Made by a program: the position numbers and the translations under genes. From Dehalococcoidia bacterium (GTDB lineage Bacteria > Chloroflexota > Dehalococcoidia > JACQUA01), in the NCBI GenBank assembly GCA_030689845.1, contig JAUYHV010000218.1, positions 1-31,678 of the forward strand: a DNA stretch of 31,678 bases, read 5' to 3'. The notes beneath the pieces were generated by a model. It did not search any database, was not told the DNA's origin, and saw only the letters and a program-made list of their open reading frames with translations. This document shows, piece after piece, positions 16,145 through 23,491 of the stretch. Position 1 is the first letter of the stretch, and each line of letters opens with the position of its first letter.

Positions 16145-16217
16145 CCCCGCTCCGCAGGCGGGGAATTACCCCGCCTTTGGTCAAGGGGCTGCGGTTCCCC
16201 ACCCCGATGAATCGGGG
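16145..16217. repeat. Two GC-rich hairpins after the tubulin-like operon
   Basis: CCCCGC-TCCGCAG-GCGGGG (16145-16163) and CCCCGA-TGAA-TCGGGG (16202-16217) are stable inverted repeats in the 172-base gap before the nitroreductase gene. Neither is followed by a T-run, so they may block or stabilise the transcript end rather than act as classic terminators. Confidence 0.5.
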
Positions 16218-16277
16218 CAGGGTATAGTATTTGAATGAGTGCAGTTGGTCTGAAATTATTTTAAAAAGGAGTTGAAC

Positions 16278-16997
16278 ATGGAAATCGATGCTTTTTTGGA
16301 CCTGGTCAGGAGGAGGAGGAGCGTGCGGCGTTTCAAACCCGACCCCTTGCCTGAAGGCAGCGTAGAAAAAATCCTCGACGCGGCCCGCTGGGCCATGTCC
16401 GGTGCCAACGGCCAGCCCTGGGAGTTTATTGTAGTTAAAGACAAAGCCCTCAAGGATAAGATTGTCCAGGCCCACAAGGAGTCCAGGAGGCACGTGCGGG
16501 TGATTGAAGAGACCAGGATTAAGGAATTCAGGCATCCGGGCGTTTCCAGCCAGGAAGAAGAGCCCGGCTTTAAAGATGCCCCGGTATTTATCGTCGTATG
16601 CGCCGACCCGCGGACCTTCCAGGCCACGGTTTTATCGTCCCATTTTTATGCCGGTGAAGGCGGCCCCATGGCGACTTTCCTGAAAAATGTTGCCAACGCC
16701 ACTCAGCTTATTCACCTGGCAGCTGCTTCCATGGGACTGGGGGCCCAGTGGGTCAGCGTTAACCACATGTGGGAGCCCCAGGTAAAGCACGCCCTGGGTA
16801 TTCCTCAAGTTTTAAGCGTCCACACCATAGTGCCCATCGGCTATCCCGCCTATAAAACCGCGCCTCCCTACCGCAGGAAGCTCGACGAGCTTGTCCACTA
16901 TGACGGGTATGATAAGTCCAAGTTCAGGGAAGACGAACAGGTTCAGGAGTTTCTTTTAGGCCTGCGGCAGCGCACAACCTCTGCTTACAAGGTGTAA
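16278..16997 (+). CDS. Nitroreductase-family flavoprotein
   Basis: Predicted FMN-dependent oxidoreductase of the nitroreductase superfamily; substrate unknown. The 239 residues show the family start LDLVRRRRSVRRF (FMN-phosphate arginines), AARWAMSGANGQPWEF, and a C-terminal segment ATQLIHLAAASMGLGAQWVSVN, VLSVHTIVPIGYPA. The ATG at 16278 is chosen because AAAAAGGAG ends six bases before it; an in-frame TTG at 16272 overlaps that ribosome binding site. An insert at about 66-95 (RHVRVIEETRIKEFRHPG) is somewhat longer than in minimal members. It stands alone between the tubulin-like operon and a toxin-antitoxin pair. Confidence 0.9.
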   Translation: MEIDAFLDLVRRRRSVRRFKPDPLPEGSVEKILDAARWAMSGANGQPWEFIVVKDKALKDKIVQAHKESRRHVRVIEETRIKEFRHPGVSSQEEEPGFKDAPVFIVVCADPRTFQATVLSSHFYAGEGGPMATFLKNVANATQLIHLAAASMGLGAQWVSVNHMWEPQVKHALGIPQVLSVHTIVPIGYPAYKTAPPYRRKLDELVHYDGYDKSKFREDEQVQEFLLGLRQRTTSAYKV

Positions 16998-17098
16998 AAA
17001 GAGTAACAGTCAATTACAGTTATAAGCATCAAATTTATTGAAGTCTTTATTTCCTGGAGCAACTTAAGAAATTCCGGTGTGCCTCAGGCGGTGTCATG

Positions 17099-17118
17099 CG
17101 TTATTTTTCTTAATAACG
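17099..17118. terminator. AT-rich hairpin after the toxin gene
   Basis: CGTTATT-TTTCTT-AATAACG is a perfect 7-base-arm hairpin immediately past the toxin stop codon. On the plus strand it has a T-rich loop but no T-run after it. It may separate the convergent nitroreductase and toxin transcripts. Confidence 0.35.
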
Positions 17119-17119
17119 G

Positions 17120-17374
17120 TTAAGCCCGGTAGACATCCCCTCTTGACATCACCCTGTAGATGATGATCACCTTTTCTCCATCATCTACCTGGTAAAGGAT
17201 GCGGTACTCCCCTACACGGACTCTGTAGCCGTCTCTTGCGGTTAGTTTTCTGACACCCGGTGGACGGGGATTATCAGCCAGGCGGGTAATAACCTGGTGG
17301 ATCCTCTCCTGAGTTTGCGCGGGAAGTCTGCGAATCTGCCGGTGGGCAGTGTGGCTAACTTCCAGTCGATACAC
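17120..17374 (-). CDS. RelE/ParE-family toxin
   Basis: 84 residues, typical of RelE/StbE toxins: MYRLEVSHTAHRQIRRLP, RIHQVITRLADNPRPPG, and the C-terminal strand block GYRVRVGEYRILYQV then VIIIYRVMSRGDVYR. RelE members cleave mRNA in the ribosomal A site; ParE members inhibit gyrase. The Arg/Lys-rich C-terminal half and partner type favour RelE, but this is not certain. The start is the GTG at 17374, inside the antitoxin gene (20-base overlap), the usual arrangement for coupled synthesis with antitoxin first. Confidence 0.88.
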   Translation of the reverse strand: MYRLEVSHTAHRQIRRLPAQTQERIHQVITRLADNPRPPGVRKLTARDGYRVRVGEYRILYQVDDGEKVIIIYRVMSRGDVYRA

Positions 17375-17642
17375 TGCTCTTTAGCTCTTTCGACTTCGCA
17401 AGGTGCTCCTCAAAAGGCATTGTCGGTTCCTGTCCCAGCTCGGCCTGGAGCAACTCCGCGGTGTCAGAAAGGTCTTCCAGACGCTCTACCATGTCGTTAT
17501 ACCGGTTAATCCCGATAAGAACTGCTTTCACCCGGCTGCCGGAGACTATCAGGTATGGCTCTCCACCCCCGGAAACCTCATCTACCAGCTGGGTTAGTTT
17601 TGGCCTTGCCTCGGCCATTCCAATCGATTTTATTCTGCCCAT
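17355..17642 (-). CDS. Phd/YefM-family antitoxin
   Basis: 95 residues. The frame is open further upstream, but the ATG at 17642 is chosen for its near-perfect AAGGAGGT ribosome binding site and because the protein then starts MGRIKSIGMAEARPKLTQLV, matching the Phd/YefM DNA-binding fold. Following blocks are YLIVSGSRVKAVLIG and YNDMVERLEDLSD, and an acidic C-terminus (FEEHLAKSKEL) that would bind the toxin. It precedes and overlaps the RelE-like toxin gene. Its promoter contains a palindrome (17664-17681) expected to be bound by the complex itself. Confidence 0.88.
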   Translation of the reverse strand: MGRIKSIGMAEARPKLTQLVDEVSGGGEPYLIVSGSRVKAVLIGINRYNDMVERLEDLSDTAELLQAELGQEPTMPFEEHLAKSKELKSSVSTGS

Positions 17643-17661
17643 GCTGACCTCCTTAATGGGT

Positions 17662-17690
17662 ATATTAACACAAATGTTAATCTTTGGCAA
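17662..17690 (-). promoter_or_regulatory. Toxin-antitoxin promoter with embedded palindromic operator
   Basis: On the minus strand TTGCCA (17690-17685), 17 bases, TAATAT (17667-17662), 20 bases ahead of the antitoxin ATG. The palindrome ATTAACA-CAAA-TGTTAAT (17664-17681) covers the spacer and part of the -10, an ideal place for autorepression by the antitoxin or the complex. Confidence 0.65.
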
Positions 17691-17826
17691 ATAAGCCGGG
17701 TTTGTTAAATAAACTTGAAAAGTGAACCGTCGTAGACCTGACGGTAATCTCGGCGATTTCCCTTCAGTCACAGGGGTACTTCACCCACCCTGCAAACCTG
17801 TGCCCTGCCTGAGGAGCGGGGTTTAA

Positions 17827-18396
17827 TTACAGGTCGGGCAGGTAGTGGTTGGAAGGGACTGTCTCCTTTTCGGGAAGGAGGACATATCCGCCGCGCCCGG
17901 CTATAAGGCGGTCCAGCTCACCGCCGGGAGCTGACAGTTCCCCGAAATGGATAGTCCCCACGGGGCACTCCCGGGCGCAGAATGGCTCCAGGCCCTGTTC
18001 AATGCGGGGACGGCACAGGGTGCACTTCCGGGCGAGCCTTGCCTCGCTGTCGAAGTGGATGACGTCGTAGGGACAGGCCGGCAAGCACAGTTCGCACCCG
18101 GTGCATTTTTCCTGGTCTATTAAGACGATGCCGTCTTCCCCGCGGGAAATAGCTTCATCAGGGCAGGCTTTCAGGCAGGGTGGGTCCTGGCAGTGCATGC
18201 AGGTGACAGGTCGAAAGCTCATTTTCAGCGCGGGGTACTTCATGGAATTTAGGTCCCGGGAAGGGTCCCCCAGGGTTTGCACTTTTATCCAGTTTTCCCC
18301 GACGGGCAGGTCGTTTTCCACCTTGCAGGCGATGGTGCAGGTCCGGCAGCCGATGCACCTCTTCAGGTCGAACAGCAGCGCGTATTGTTTGGACAT
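17827..18396 (-). CDS. Four-cluster 4Fe-4S electron-transfer subunit of a Mo/W oxidoreductase
   Basis: 189 residues of the DmsB/NrfC/PhsB type, carrying electrons to or from a molybdenum catalytic subunit. Sixteen cysteines form four 4Fe-4S motifs: Cys14/17/20/24 (CIGCRTCTIAC), Cys66/69/74/78, Cys98/101/104/108 (CTGCELCLPAC) and Cys125/128/140/144. No signal peptide, so cytoplasmic. It lies 28 bases after the ADP-forming synthetase-like gene and is the last gene of a minus-strand cluster with the Mo catalytic gene (19816-22125), its probable partner. Having the synthetase-like gene between the two subunits is unusual. A 184-base gap to the antitoxin gene contains an ACCGTC/GACGGT inverted repeat (17726-17745). 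Confidence 0.93.
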   Translation of the reverse strand: MSKQYALLFDLKRCIGCRTCTIACKVENDLPVGENWIKVQTLGDPSRDLNSMKYPALKMSFRPVTCMHCQDPPCLKACPDEAISRGEDGIVLIDQEKCTGCELCLPACPYDVIHFDSEARLARKCTLCRPRIEQGLEPFCARECPVGTIHFGELSAPGGELDRLIAGRGGYVLLPEKETVPSNHYLPDL

Positions 18397-18424
18397 TTTA
18401 TCTATATTCCTTTATAAACATTGT

Positions 18425-19810
18425 TCAGCGCTGCCCTTTCCTCACCCGGCCGTAGTTTACCAGGGCGGCGGCGGCCACGGCGGCCCTTTCCGGCAGGTCG
18501 TAAACAGGCACCCCGACGGCCTCCAGGGCGGGCGCTTCGGGAACGGTAATCCCCTTCGGGCGGTCGCAGCACACTACCAGGGGTTTCTTTGCTCCCGGCG
18601 CCAGGTGTATCGCCGCCTGCAATAACTGGTTATAAATGAAATGGTAAAGGGTGGAACAGATTACCAGGTCCACGTTCGGGTCTTCCAGCACCGTCTTCAG
18701 CGTCTCCACGCTGTCCTTGAAACGCGTGGCCGTGATAGCCATGTCCACCGGGTTGTCCTTGTAAGTTGTGGGGTCCACCACCGCGTGCAGTTTTTCTCTT
18801 CCTTCAGGAGAAAACTCCGCCAGGGTTAGCCCTCTCTGGCGGCAGGTGTCGGCGATGATAATAGCCGGGCCGGACTGGGGGGAAAGGGCGGCGAACCTGG
18901 GTCCGGCGGCCGGGGGCTGCATGGCAAGGGCCTTGGCGGAATCTACCATGTCCTCGATACTGTCCATGATCAGGAATCCTGCCTTCCGGAATGCCGCCAT
19001 GTGGGCATCGTAGGAACCCGCAATGGCCCCGGTATGGGACTTTATGGGCTGGGCCAGACGGTCGTAGCGGCCGACTTTATAGCACAGCACGGGTTTTTTC
19101 CTGGCCAGGGAAGCTCCTGCCCTCAGGGTTTCCTCGGCATTTTCCATGCCTTCGATGTGGAGGATTACCACCTTTGTGTCCTCGTCCTCCTCGAAGTATT
19201 CCAGCATCTCGGCGAAACCCAGGTTGCACTGGTTCCCCAGGCTCAGGGCCTTGCTGACGCCCACATCCCGGTTCATCAGGGCGTGGACAATAAACATGCA
19301 GGTACCACCGCTCTGGGCCACGATGGAAATGTTGCCGGGTTTAAGCTCCTTCAGGGTATCCTGGAAACTGCAGTTGATGCCCGAACTGCGGCATATCATG
19401 CCTATGGTGTTGGGCCCGATAATCTTAATGCCGCCTCCGGAGGCTGCCTCCGCCAGCTCGCACTGGCGCTGCTGCCCCGCCTCCGTCCCCAGTTCCCGGA
19501 AACCGCTGGATATCATCACCACGCCTTTTACCTTTTTAGCGGCGCATTCCCTCATGGCATCCACGGATACCGCCGACGGTCTGACCAGGATAGCCAGGTC
19601 GACCTCGGGCTCGGGAATATCAGCCAGAGAAGGGTAGGTTTTCAGCCCCAGGATTTCTTTCGTGCCGGGATTGATAGGGTAAATGTTCCCGGCATATACC
19701 CACTGCAGCATGTGGCGGACGCACAGAAAGCCCAGCTTGGACTCGTCGGCTGAGGCGCCGATTATAGCCACCGACCGGGGGTAGAAGACGCGGTGCAAAG
19801 GATGTGTCAT
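18425..19810 (-). CDS. ADP-forming acyl-CoA synthetase, alpha-subunit-type protein
   Basis: 461 residues resembling the CoA-binding alpha part of NDP-forming acyl-CoA synthetases, which make ATP from acyl-CoA and ADP. The N-terminal CoA-binding Rossmann domain is visible (FYPRSVAIIGAS, IYPINPG), then a succinyl-CoA-synthetase-like flavodoxin domain (IIGPNTIGMI, IVAQSGG, SLGNQCNLG), with the phosphorylatable histidine as His259 in KSHTGAIAGS. No ATP-grasp beta domain is fused and none is encoded in the window, so a partner must lie elsewhere if the enzyme is active. It starts six bases downstream of the Mo catalytic gene's stop and reads toward the FeS gene; these three genes look co-transcribed. 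Energy conservation from the acyl-CoA product of this pathway is a reasonable inference. Confidence 0.88.
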   Translation of the reverse strand: MTHPLHRVFYPRSVAIIGASADESKLGFLCVRHMLQWVYAGNIYPINPGTKEILGLKTYPSLADIPEPEVDLAILVRPSAVSVDAMRECAAKKVKGVVMISSGFRELGTEAGQQRQCELAEAASGGGIKIIGPNTIGMICRSSGINCSFQDTLKELKPGNISIVAQSGGTCMFIVHALMNRDVGVSKALSLGNQCNLGFAEMLEYFEEDEDTKVVILHIEGMENAEETLRAGASLARKKPVLCYKVGRYDRLAQPIKSHTGAIAGSYDAHMAAFRKAGFLIMDSIEDMVDSAKALAMQPPAAGPRFAALSPQSGPAIIIADTCRQRGLTLAEFSPEGREKLHAVVDPTTYKDNPVDMAITATRFKDSVETLKTVLEDPNVDLVICSTLYHFIYNQLLQAAIHLAPGAKKPLVVCCDRPKGITVPEAPALEAVGVPVYDLPERAAVAAAALVNYGRVRKGQR

Positions 19811-19815
19811 GTCTA

Positions 19816-22125
19816 TTACCTGGCTTCCCTCTTCCTCACTTCTGCCATGCAGTCGTAATGAATCAGGTGGGAAGCGCCCTTGATATCCTTTATTACTTTC
19901 TCGACTTCCAAAGAGGGGATAATTATAGAAAGGTCGTCGATGCTGTGCAGCAGGCAGGCATAGTGCCCTTCAATGTAATGGTCCGGCCACCAGCCATGGG
20001 CCAGGTTGATGGTGCCGGGAGGCACCTGGTGGGTGAGACTGGCTTTCAAAACCGCCCTGCCCCTGTCGTTAAAGACCTCCGCAATATCCCCGTTCCCGAT
20101 GCCCCTCGCCCGGGCATCTACGGGGTTGATTTCCATGACGGGCTCGGGTTCCATCTCCTGCATCCAGTCCACGTTACACAACTGGGAGTGGACCCAATAT
20201 TTTTTCTTTATGGAGAGCATCCTCAGGGGATAACGTTTCCCCAGTTCAGTGGCGGGACTTTCCAGGGACTCCCTGTGAAAAGGCAGTTCCTCGCCGAAAT
20301 CCAGCATGGACTCCAGGTAAATCTCTATCTTCCCCGAATCGGTGGGAAAGACCTTGTCGCTGAAGGGCACGTAAGGAGTCAGGGGCACGTCCGCCCTGAT
20401 TACCTTTTCTTTTTTCAGCCGCTCCAGGGTTATCCCCGCCACCGCAGGGTCGTCCGAATCCAGGAGCGCCCTGAGGTAATCATCCTCGGTACCCTTGAAA
20501 TAGTCCCCAAGCCCCACCCTTTCAGCCAGCCCCTTCCAGATATCCAGGGCGGATCTGGTCTCGTAAATGGGCTCGATGGCTTTTTCCATTATCATGACGT
20601 GGTTGTGGCTCAAATTGATATCGTTCCTCTCCAGGACCGAGGCCTCGGGAAGAACGTAGTCGGCGTATTTATTCGTCCAGGTCATGAAAACGTCGCTGGC
20701 TACGATAAGCTCCATGTTGGAGAATATTTCCCTGTAATTGTCCTCGTTGCCGTAGTTCTGCATCAGGTTGATGTAGCTCACCATGAGGGCCTTGATTGGG
20801 TAAGGCTCTCCCTTCCTTATCCTTTCCCATCCCCGGATAGAGTTCAGGGAACCCGGCAGTATCTTTTGTCCCGGCGCTCCGGGAGGCATGGAAACGCCCT
20901 TGTTGTTCAGGTCGAAGGGATGCCCCGACCAGTCGGGGATGGAGGCCCCGCCCCCGGGGACACCGATGTTTCCCGTGATAGCAGCCAGGATTATGATGGC
21001 TCTCAGGGATATATTGCTGTTGTGGGTGCGGGACATGCCGTAAAACATCCTGGAGGCCGCAGGGCGGGCCGTGGCGTATTCCACCGCTAATTCGACTACC
21101 GTTTCCTGAGGTAATTCGGTGATGGCGGCTACCTTTTCGGGGGTGTATTCCGCCGCCCGTTCTGCCAGGAGCTGGAAAGCGGGCCTGCATTCGATGCCGT
21201 TTACAGTGAAAGACCCTTCCAGGGCGAGCAATACTTCCCGTGTATCATGTGGGACGGCCCTTCCTCCTGACCCATCCCACACCATCGGCCTGTCCGAGCC
21301 GCCGCTTTTCACCTCTTTTTCCCGGAGGAAGCGACCGTTATCGCTCCTCACCAGGAAAGGGCCCACGGTATAACGGCTGATATAGTCCCGGTCATGGAGG
21401 CCTTTCTGGATGATGACGTTAATCATGCCCAATGCCAGGGCAGTATCCGTGGCCGGCTTTATAGGCACCCAGCGGTCGGCCCTGCCAGCGGTGGCGTGGA
21501 AATAAGGGCCGATGACGACGAATTTAGCGCCGTTTGCCTGGGCGTTGAGATAGTATTTCATCTCCGGGATGCCTGTTTCGGCGGAGTTGCCGCCCCAGAG
21601 GATGACCATCTTCGAATTAAGATAGTCCCGGCAGTCGTGGCTCTGGTACGAGTCTCCCAGGACGAGGAGGCAGGCTGCGGGAACGCCGCCGTCGGAGGTA
21701 TAACCCCTGCCCTCGAAGGTGCCGCCGGCTCCCCAGGTATTGGCGAAGCGCAGACCAGCCTGGCGGCCCATGAGGACGCCTACCGAGCTGCTGCCGCCGG
21801 GCATGATTTTAACGGCATGGGGGCCGTACTTGTCCTTGATATCCAGCAGCTTAGCCGCTATCTCGTCGAGGGCCTGGTCCCAGGAGATGCGTTGCCACTT
21901 CCCCTCACCCCTTTCCCCGGCTCTTTTCAGCGGGTATTTAAGGCGGTCGGGATGGTACACCCAGCGTATGGCCGAGAGGCCGCGCAGGCACGAACGCCGT
22001 TCCTCCGGTTCCCCCGGTATGTCGGCGGACTCGATTTTGTGCAATCGCCCGTCTTTCACCTTCACCTTCAGAACACAGTCCTGGTGGCATCCGGAGAAGG
22101 GGCACATAGTTACAAATTCTTCCAT
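19816..22125 (-). CDS. DMSO-reductase-family Mo/W-bis-MGD oxidoreductase, catalytic subunit A
   Basis: 769 residues from the ATG at 22125 (an in-frame TTG sits two codons upstream). N-terminal FeS ligands Cys8, Cys13, Cys17 and Cys46 (MCPFSGCHQDC, RSCLRG) with unusual C-x4-C-x3-C spacing. Family blocks: WQRISWDQALDEIA, MVILWGGNSAET, KPATDTALALGM, AITGNIGVPGGG, ASDVFMTWTNKYADYVLP and a C-terminal cofactor domain (INPVDARARGIGNGD, PGTINLAHGWW). At the place where the metal ligand is expected the sequence is GYTSDGG, with no Cys or Sec, so Ser or Asp ligation is likely. There is no Tat signal, so it should be cytoplasmic. Substrate unknown; the C-terminal domain has some likeness to pyrogallol transhydroxylase, but that enzyme lacks the FeS site. 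Own promoter at 22143-22171. Confidence 0.92.
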   Translation of the reverse strand: MEEFVTMCPFSGCHQDCVLKVKVKDGRLHKIESADIPGEPEERRSCLRGLSAIRWVYHPDRLKYPLKRAGERGEGKWQRISWDQALDEIAAKLLDIKDKYGPHAVKIMPGGSSSVGVLMGRQAGLRFANTWGAGGTFEGRGYTSDGGVPAACLLVLGDSYQSHDCRDYLNSKMVILWGGNSAETGIPEMKYYLNAQANGAKFVVIGPYFHATAGRADRWVPIKPATDTALALGMINVIIQKGLHDRDYISRYTVGPFLVRSDNGRFLREKEVKSGGSDRPMVWDGSGGRAVPHDTREVLLALEGSFTVNGIECRPAFQLLAERAAEYTPEKVAAITELPQETVVELAVEYATARPAASRMFYGMSRTHNSNISLRAIIILAAITGNIGVPGGGASIPDWSGHPFDLNNKGVSMPPGAPGQKILPGSLNSIRGWERIRKGEPYPIKALMVSYINLMQNYGNEDNYREIFSNMELIVASDVFMTWTNKYADYVLPEASVLERNDINLSHNHVMIMEKAIEPIYETRSALDIWKGLAERVGLGDYFKGTEDDYLRALLDSDDPAVAGITLERLKKEKVIRADVPLTPYVPFSDKVFPTDSGKIEIYLESMLDFGEELPFHRESLESPATELGKRYPLRMLSIKKKYWVHSQLCNVDWMQEMEPEPVMEINPVDARARGIGNGDIAEVFNDRGRAVLKASLTHQVPPGTINLAHGWWPDHYIEGHYACLLHSIDDLSIIIPSLEVEKVIKDIKGASHLIHYDCMAEVRKREAR

Positions 22126-22142
22126 CTTCAAGTGAAAGAAGC

Positions 22143-22171
22143 ATTTTACGGAATACGGGGCTGCATGTCAA
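22143..22171 (-). promoter_or_regulatory. Sigma-A-type promoter for Mo oxidoreductase A
   Basis: Minus strand TTGACA (22171-22166), 17 bases, TAAAAT (22148-22143). The hexamers match consensus 6/6 and 5/6. Transcription would begin about 10 bases before the ATG at 22125, leaving almost no leader and no clear ribosome binding site, so the transcript may be nearly leaderless. It lies in the 96-base gap after the small membrane protein gene, so the catalytic gene can be transcribed separately from it. Confidence 0.65.
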
Positions 22172-22227
22172 ACGGGAGGTGCGGGGTGTTAAAAACGCCG
22201 GTTTTTCCGGGTTCCTGGGGGTAAGGG

Positions 22228-22560
22228 TTAGAAACCGAATATGGGGGATAACGAGGAGAAAACGTATTTGATGTATGCCAGGGATACCGTCAGGCCGAAC
22301 AGCGATACACCCACCCCCCACCAGGCCCAGGTCCGCTGCGTTTTCCTGAAATGCTCTATGCTTTCCCATTTCCTGCTCCGCCAGGCCCACTCGTTTCCTT
22401 TTGCCCCGAGCAATATGCTCATGACGATGCCCACGTAAGGTATAAAGGCCAGCAAGCCTATCCAGACGCCGTTGCCCGCCGCCCAGATGCCCCCCAGGAG
22501 GCTTGCCCCCCAGTTCCACCCTTTCAGTTCCCCGGGAAACGGGTTGTCTTCCGTTGGCAT
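22228..22560 (-). CDS. Small conserved-looking membrane protein
   Basis: 110 residues from the ATG at 22560 (an upstream TTG at 22581 would add seven). Start choice is uncertain: the only purine-rich ribosome binding site, AAGAAAGGCGG, abuts the ATG. Two to three membrane segments: a long hydrophobic stretch WGASLLGGIWAAGNGVWIGL continuing to about residue 50, then a charged loop GNEWAWRSRKWESIEHFRK, and a final segment near 78-103 (WWGVGVSLFGL). No family named. It lies between a cupin gene (about 30 bases upstream) and the Mo oxidoreductase A gene. No NrfD/DmsC-type anchor is encoded nearby, so this protein could be an alternative anchor (speculative). Confidence 0.7.
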   Translation of the reverse strand: MPTEDNPFPGELKGWNWGASLLGGIWAAGNGVWIGLLAFIPYVGIVMSILLGAKGNEWAWRSRKWESIEHFRKTQRTWAWWGVGVSLFGLTVSLAYIKYVFSSLSPIFGF

Positions 22561-22590
22561 CCGCCTTTCTTGAATAAACAATGCCCCGTA

Positions 22591-23112
22591 TTACTTCGGC
22601 TTGCTTACCGCCCAGTCGGGATGTTCCGCCTGCTGGGTTCTGCCGATGCCGACTACTTCGCCCATGGTGCGGAAATTGAAGGCTATCCACTGGGCGGGCC
22701 TGTTCGGGTCCTCGTTGAAATGCTGGTGCTCGCAGCCTCCCGGCTTGATGGGCAGGAGGATGAGGTCGCCGTCCTCCCAGTCGTACCTGACGCCGTCCAC
22801 CACCGTGTATCCCTTGCCGTCGATGACGTAAAGCGCCAGGCCCCCCTGGTGGGTGTGCTGGCCGGAGTGATGTTTGATGTTGTTGATGAAGATGTTCCAT
22901 CCCGGCGTGCCCACCTGGTCCCATTCGGTCATGTAGAGCATGAACTTGATGAGGCCCTGGCGGTTTTGCTCCCATTCCCGGTCCTTTCCCCTGATGATGA
23001 CTTTGCCCGTGGACCTCTGGAGCACCGCCTCGTTCTGCATCCTCATGCCGTAGTCGTATAAAAGCTCCCGCGGTTCCTGTTCGCGCTTTCTCTGGGAAAC
23101 ACGTTCAACCAT
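22591..23112 (-). CDS. Cupin-domain protein
   Basis: 173 residues from the ATG at 23112, which has an AGGAGGT ribosome binding site; a longer open frame upstream is ignored. A single cupin: motif 1 has His81, His82, His86 and His88 (HHSGQHTHQGG) but lacks the usual Glu, and motif 2 is GDLILLPIKPGG with His129 and Asn133 (EHQHFN). The histidines could hold a metal. It resembles gentisate-dioxygenase-like and sensor cupins; an oxygen-dependent role would be odd among these anaerobic genes. First gene of the minus-strand cluster that leads to the Mo enzyme, divergent from the flavoprotein gene at 23492. Confidence 0.85.
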   Translation of the reverse strand: MVERVSQRKREQEPRELLYDYGMRMQNEAVLQRSTGKVIIRGKDREWEQNRQGLIKFMLYMTEWDQVGTPGWNIFINNIKHHSGQHTHQGGLALYVIDGKGYTVVDGVRYDWEDGDLILLPIKPGGCEHQHFNEDPNRPAQWIAFNFRTMGEVVGIGRTQQAEHPDWAVSKPK

Positions 23113-23172
23113 TGATTTACCTCCTGACTTAGTAGGAAACCGGGCATCTCGTGACACTTATCCGGTGCAGAT

Positions 23173-23202
23173 AAGTTACTATTACGGGGGGTGTCCTGTC
23201 AA
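23173..23202 (-). promoter_or_regulatory. Possible promoter for the cupin gene
   Basis: Minus strand TTGACA (23202-23197), 18 bases, TAACTT (23178-23173), about 60 bases ahead of the cupin ATG. The -35 is perfect, the -10 poor (3/6). Confidence 0.35.
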
Positions 23203-23356
23203 GGAAGGGAAAAGGGACAGAAGAGCGAAAAAGGGAGAAAGAAACCGGGCGGAGGGCTCCCCGGCTGAAGGTCAGGAGCTGTCCCGCTCCCTCAGCATGT
23301 CCGAGTTACTGTCAGGGGATTGTCGGTGCAGGCGTGGGAAAATGTGCAGGGTTAGT

Positions 23357-23380
23357 GTAGTCCTTCCCCGGAAGGACTAC
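23357..23380. promoter_or_regulatory. 11-base-arm perfect palindrome upstream of the flavoprotein promoter
   Basis: GTAGTCCTTCC, two bases, GGAAGGACTAC. It lies 24 bases upstream of the -35 of the flavoprotein promoter and in the shared upstream region of the divergent cupin gene. Outer GTGGGA (23334-23339) and TCCCAC (23381-23386) could extend it as an asymmetric stem. The position suits an activator site or a shared operator for both directions. Confidence 0.55.
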
Positions 23381-23404
23381 TCCCACTTTACAAATCTGCA
23401 TATT

Positions 23405-23434
23405 TTGATATGGCCGCCGGGTATACTCTATAAT
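23405..23434 (+). promoter_or_regulatory. Sigma-A-type promoter for the FAD-dependent oxidoreductase
   Basis: TTGATA (23405-23410), 18 bases, TATAAT (23429-23434), about 55 bases before the ATG. A short GTTCCC/GGGAAC hairpin (23444-23460) lies in the leader. The 379-base region 23113-23491 otherwise holds only the cupin promoter candidate and the palindrome; a 104-codon plus-strand frame across it is not credible as a gene. Confidence 0.65.
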
Positions 23435-23491
23435 AGCCGTTGGGTTCCCCTTCCGGGAACACGCGCAGCAAAAGGTTAAGGAGGGCTGAAA

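Noticed and set aside
19804..21090. 428-codon plus-strand open frame opposite Mo oxidoreductase A
   Set aside because: Lies wholly antisense to a gene with clear family motifs; composition is that of a mirrored GC-rich codon frame and it has no recognisable domain.
19816..22125. Selenocysteine in Mo oxidoreductase A (formate dehydrogenase)
   Set aside because: The frame is uninterrupted, no in-frame TGA occurs at the ligand position, and the local residues are Thr-Ser-Asp.
21938..22975. 345-codon minus-strand frame across the cupin and membrane-protein genes
   Set aside because: Overlaps the cupin and the small membrane protein in another frame, and its Arg/Gly/Pro/His-rich product is typical of a shadow frame.
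23165..23479. 104-codon frame in front of the flavoprotein gene
   Set aside because: It runs through the promoter and the palindrome, lacks a ribosome binding site and is rich in Arg/Lys/Gly with no domain pattern.
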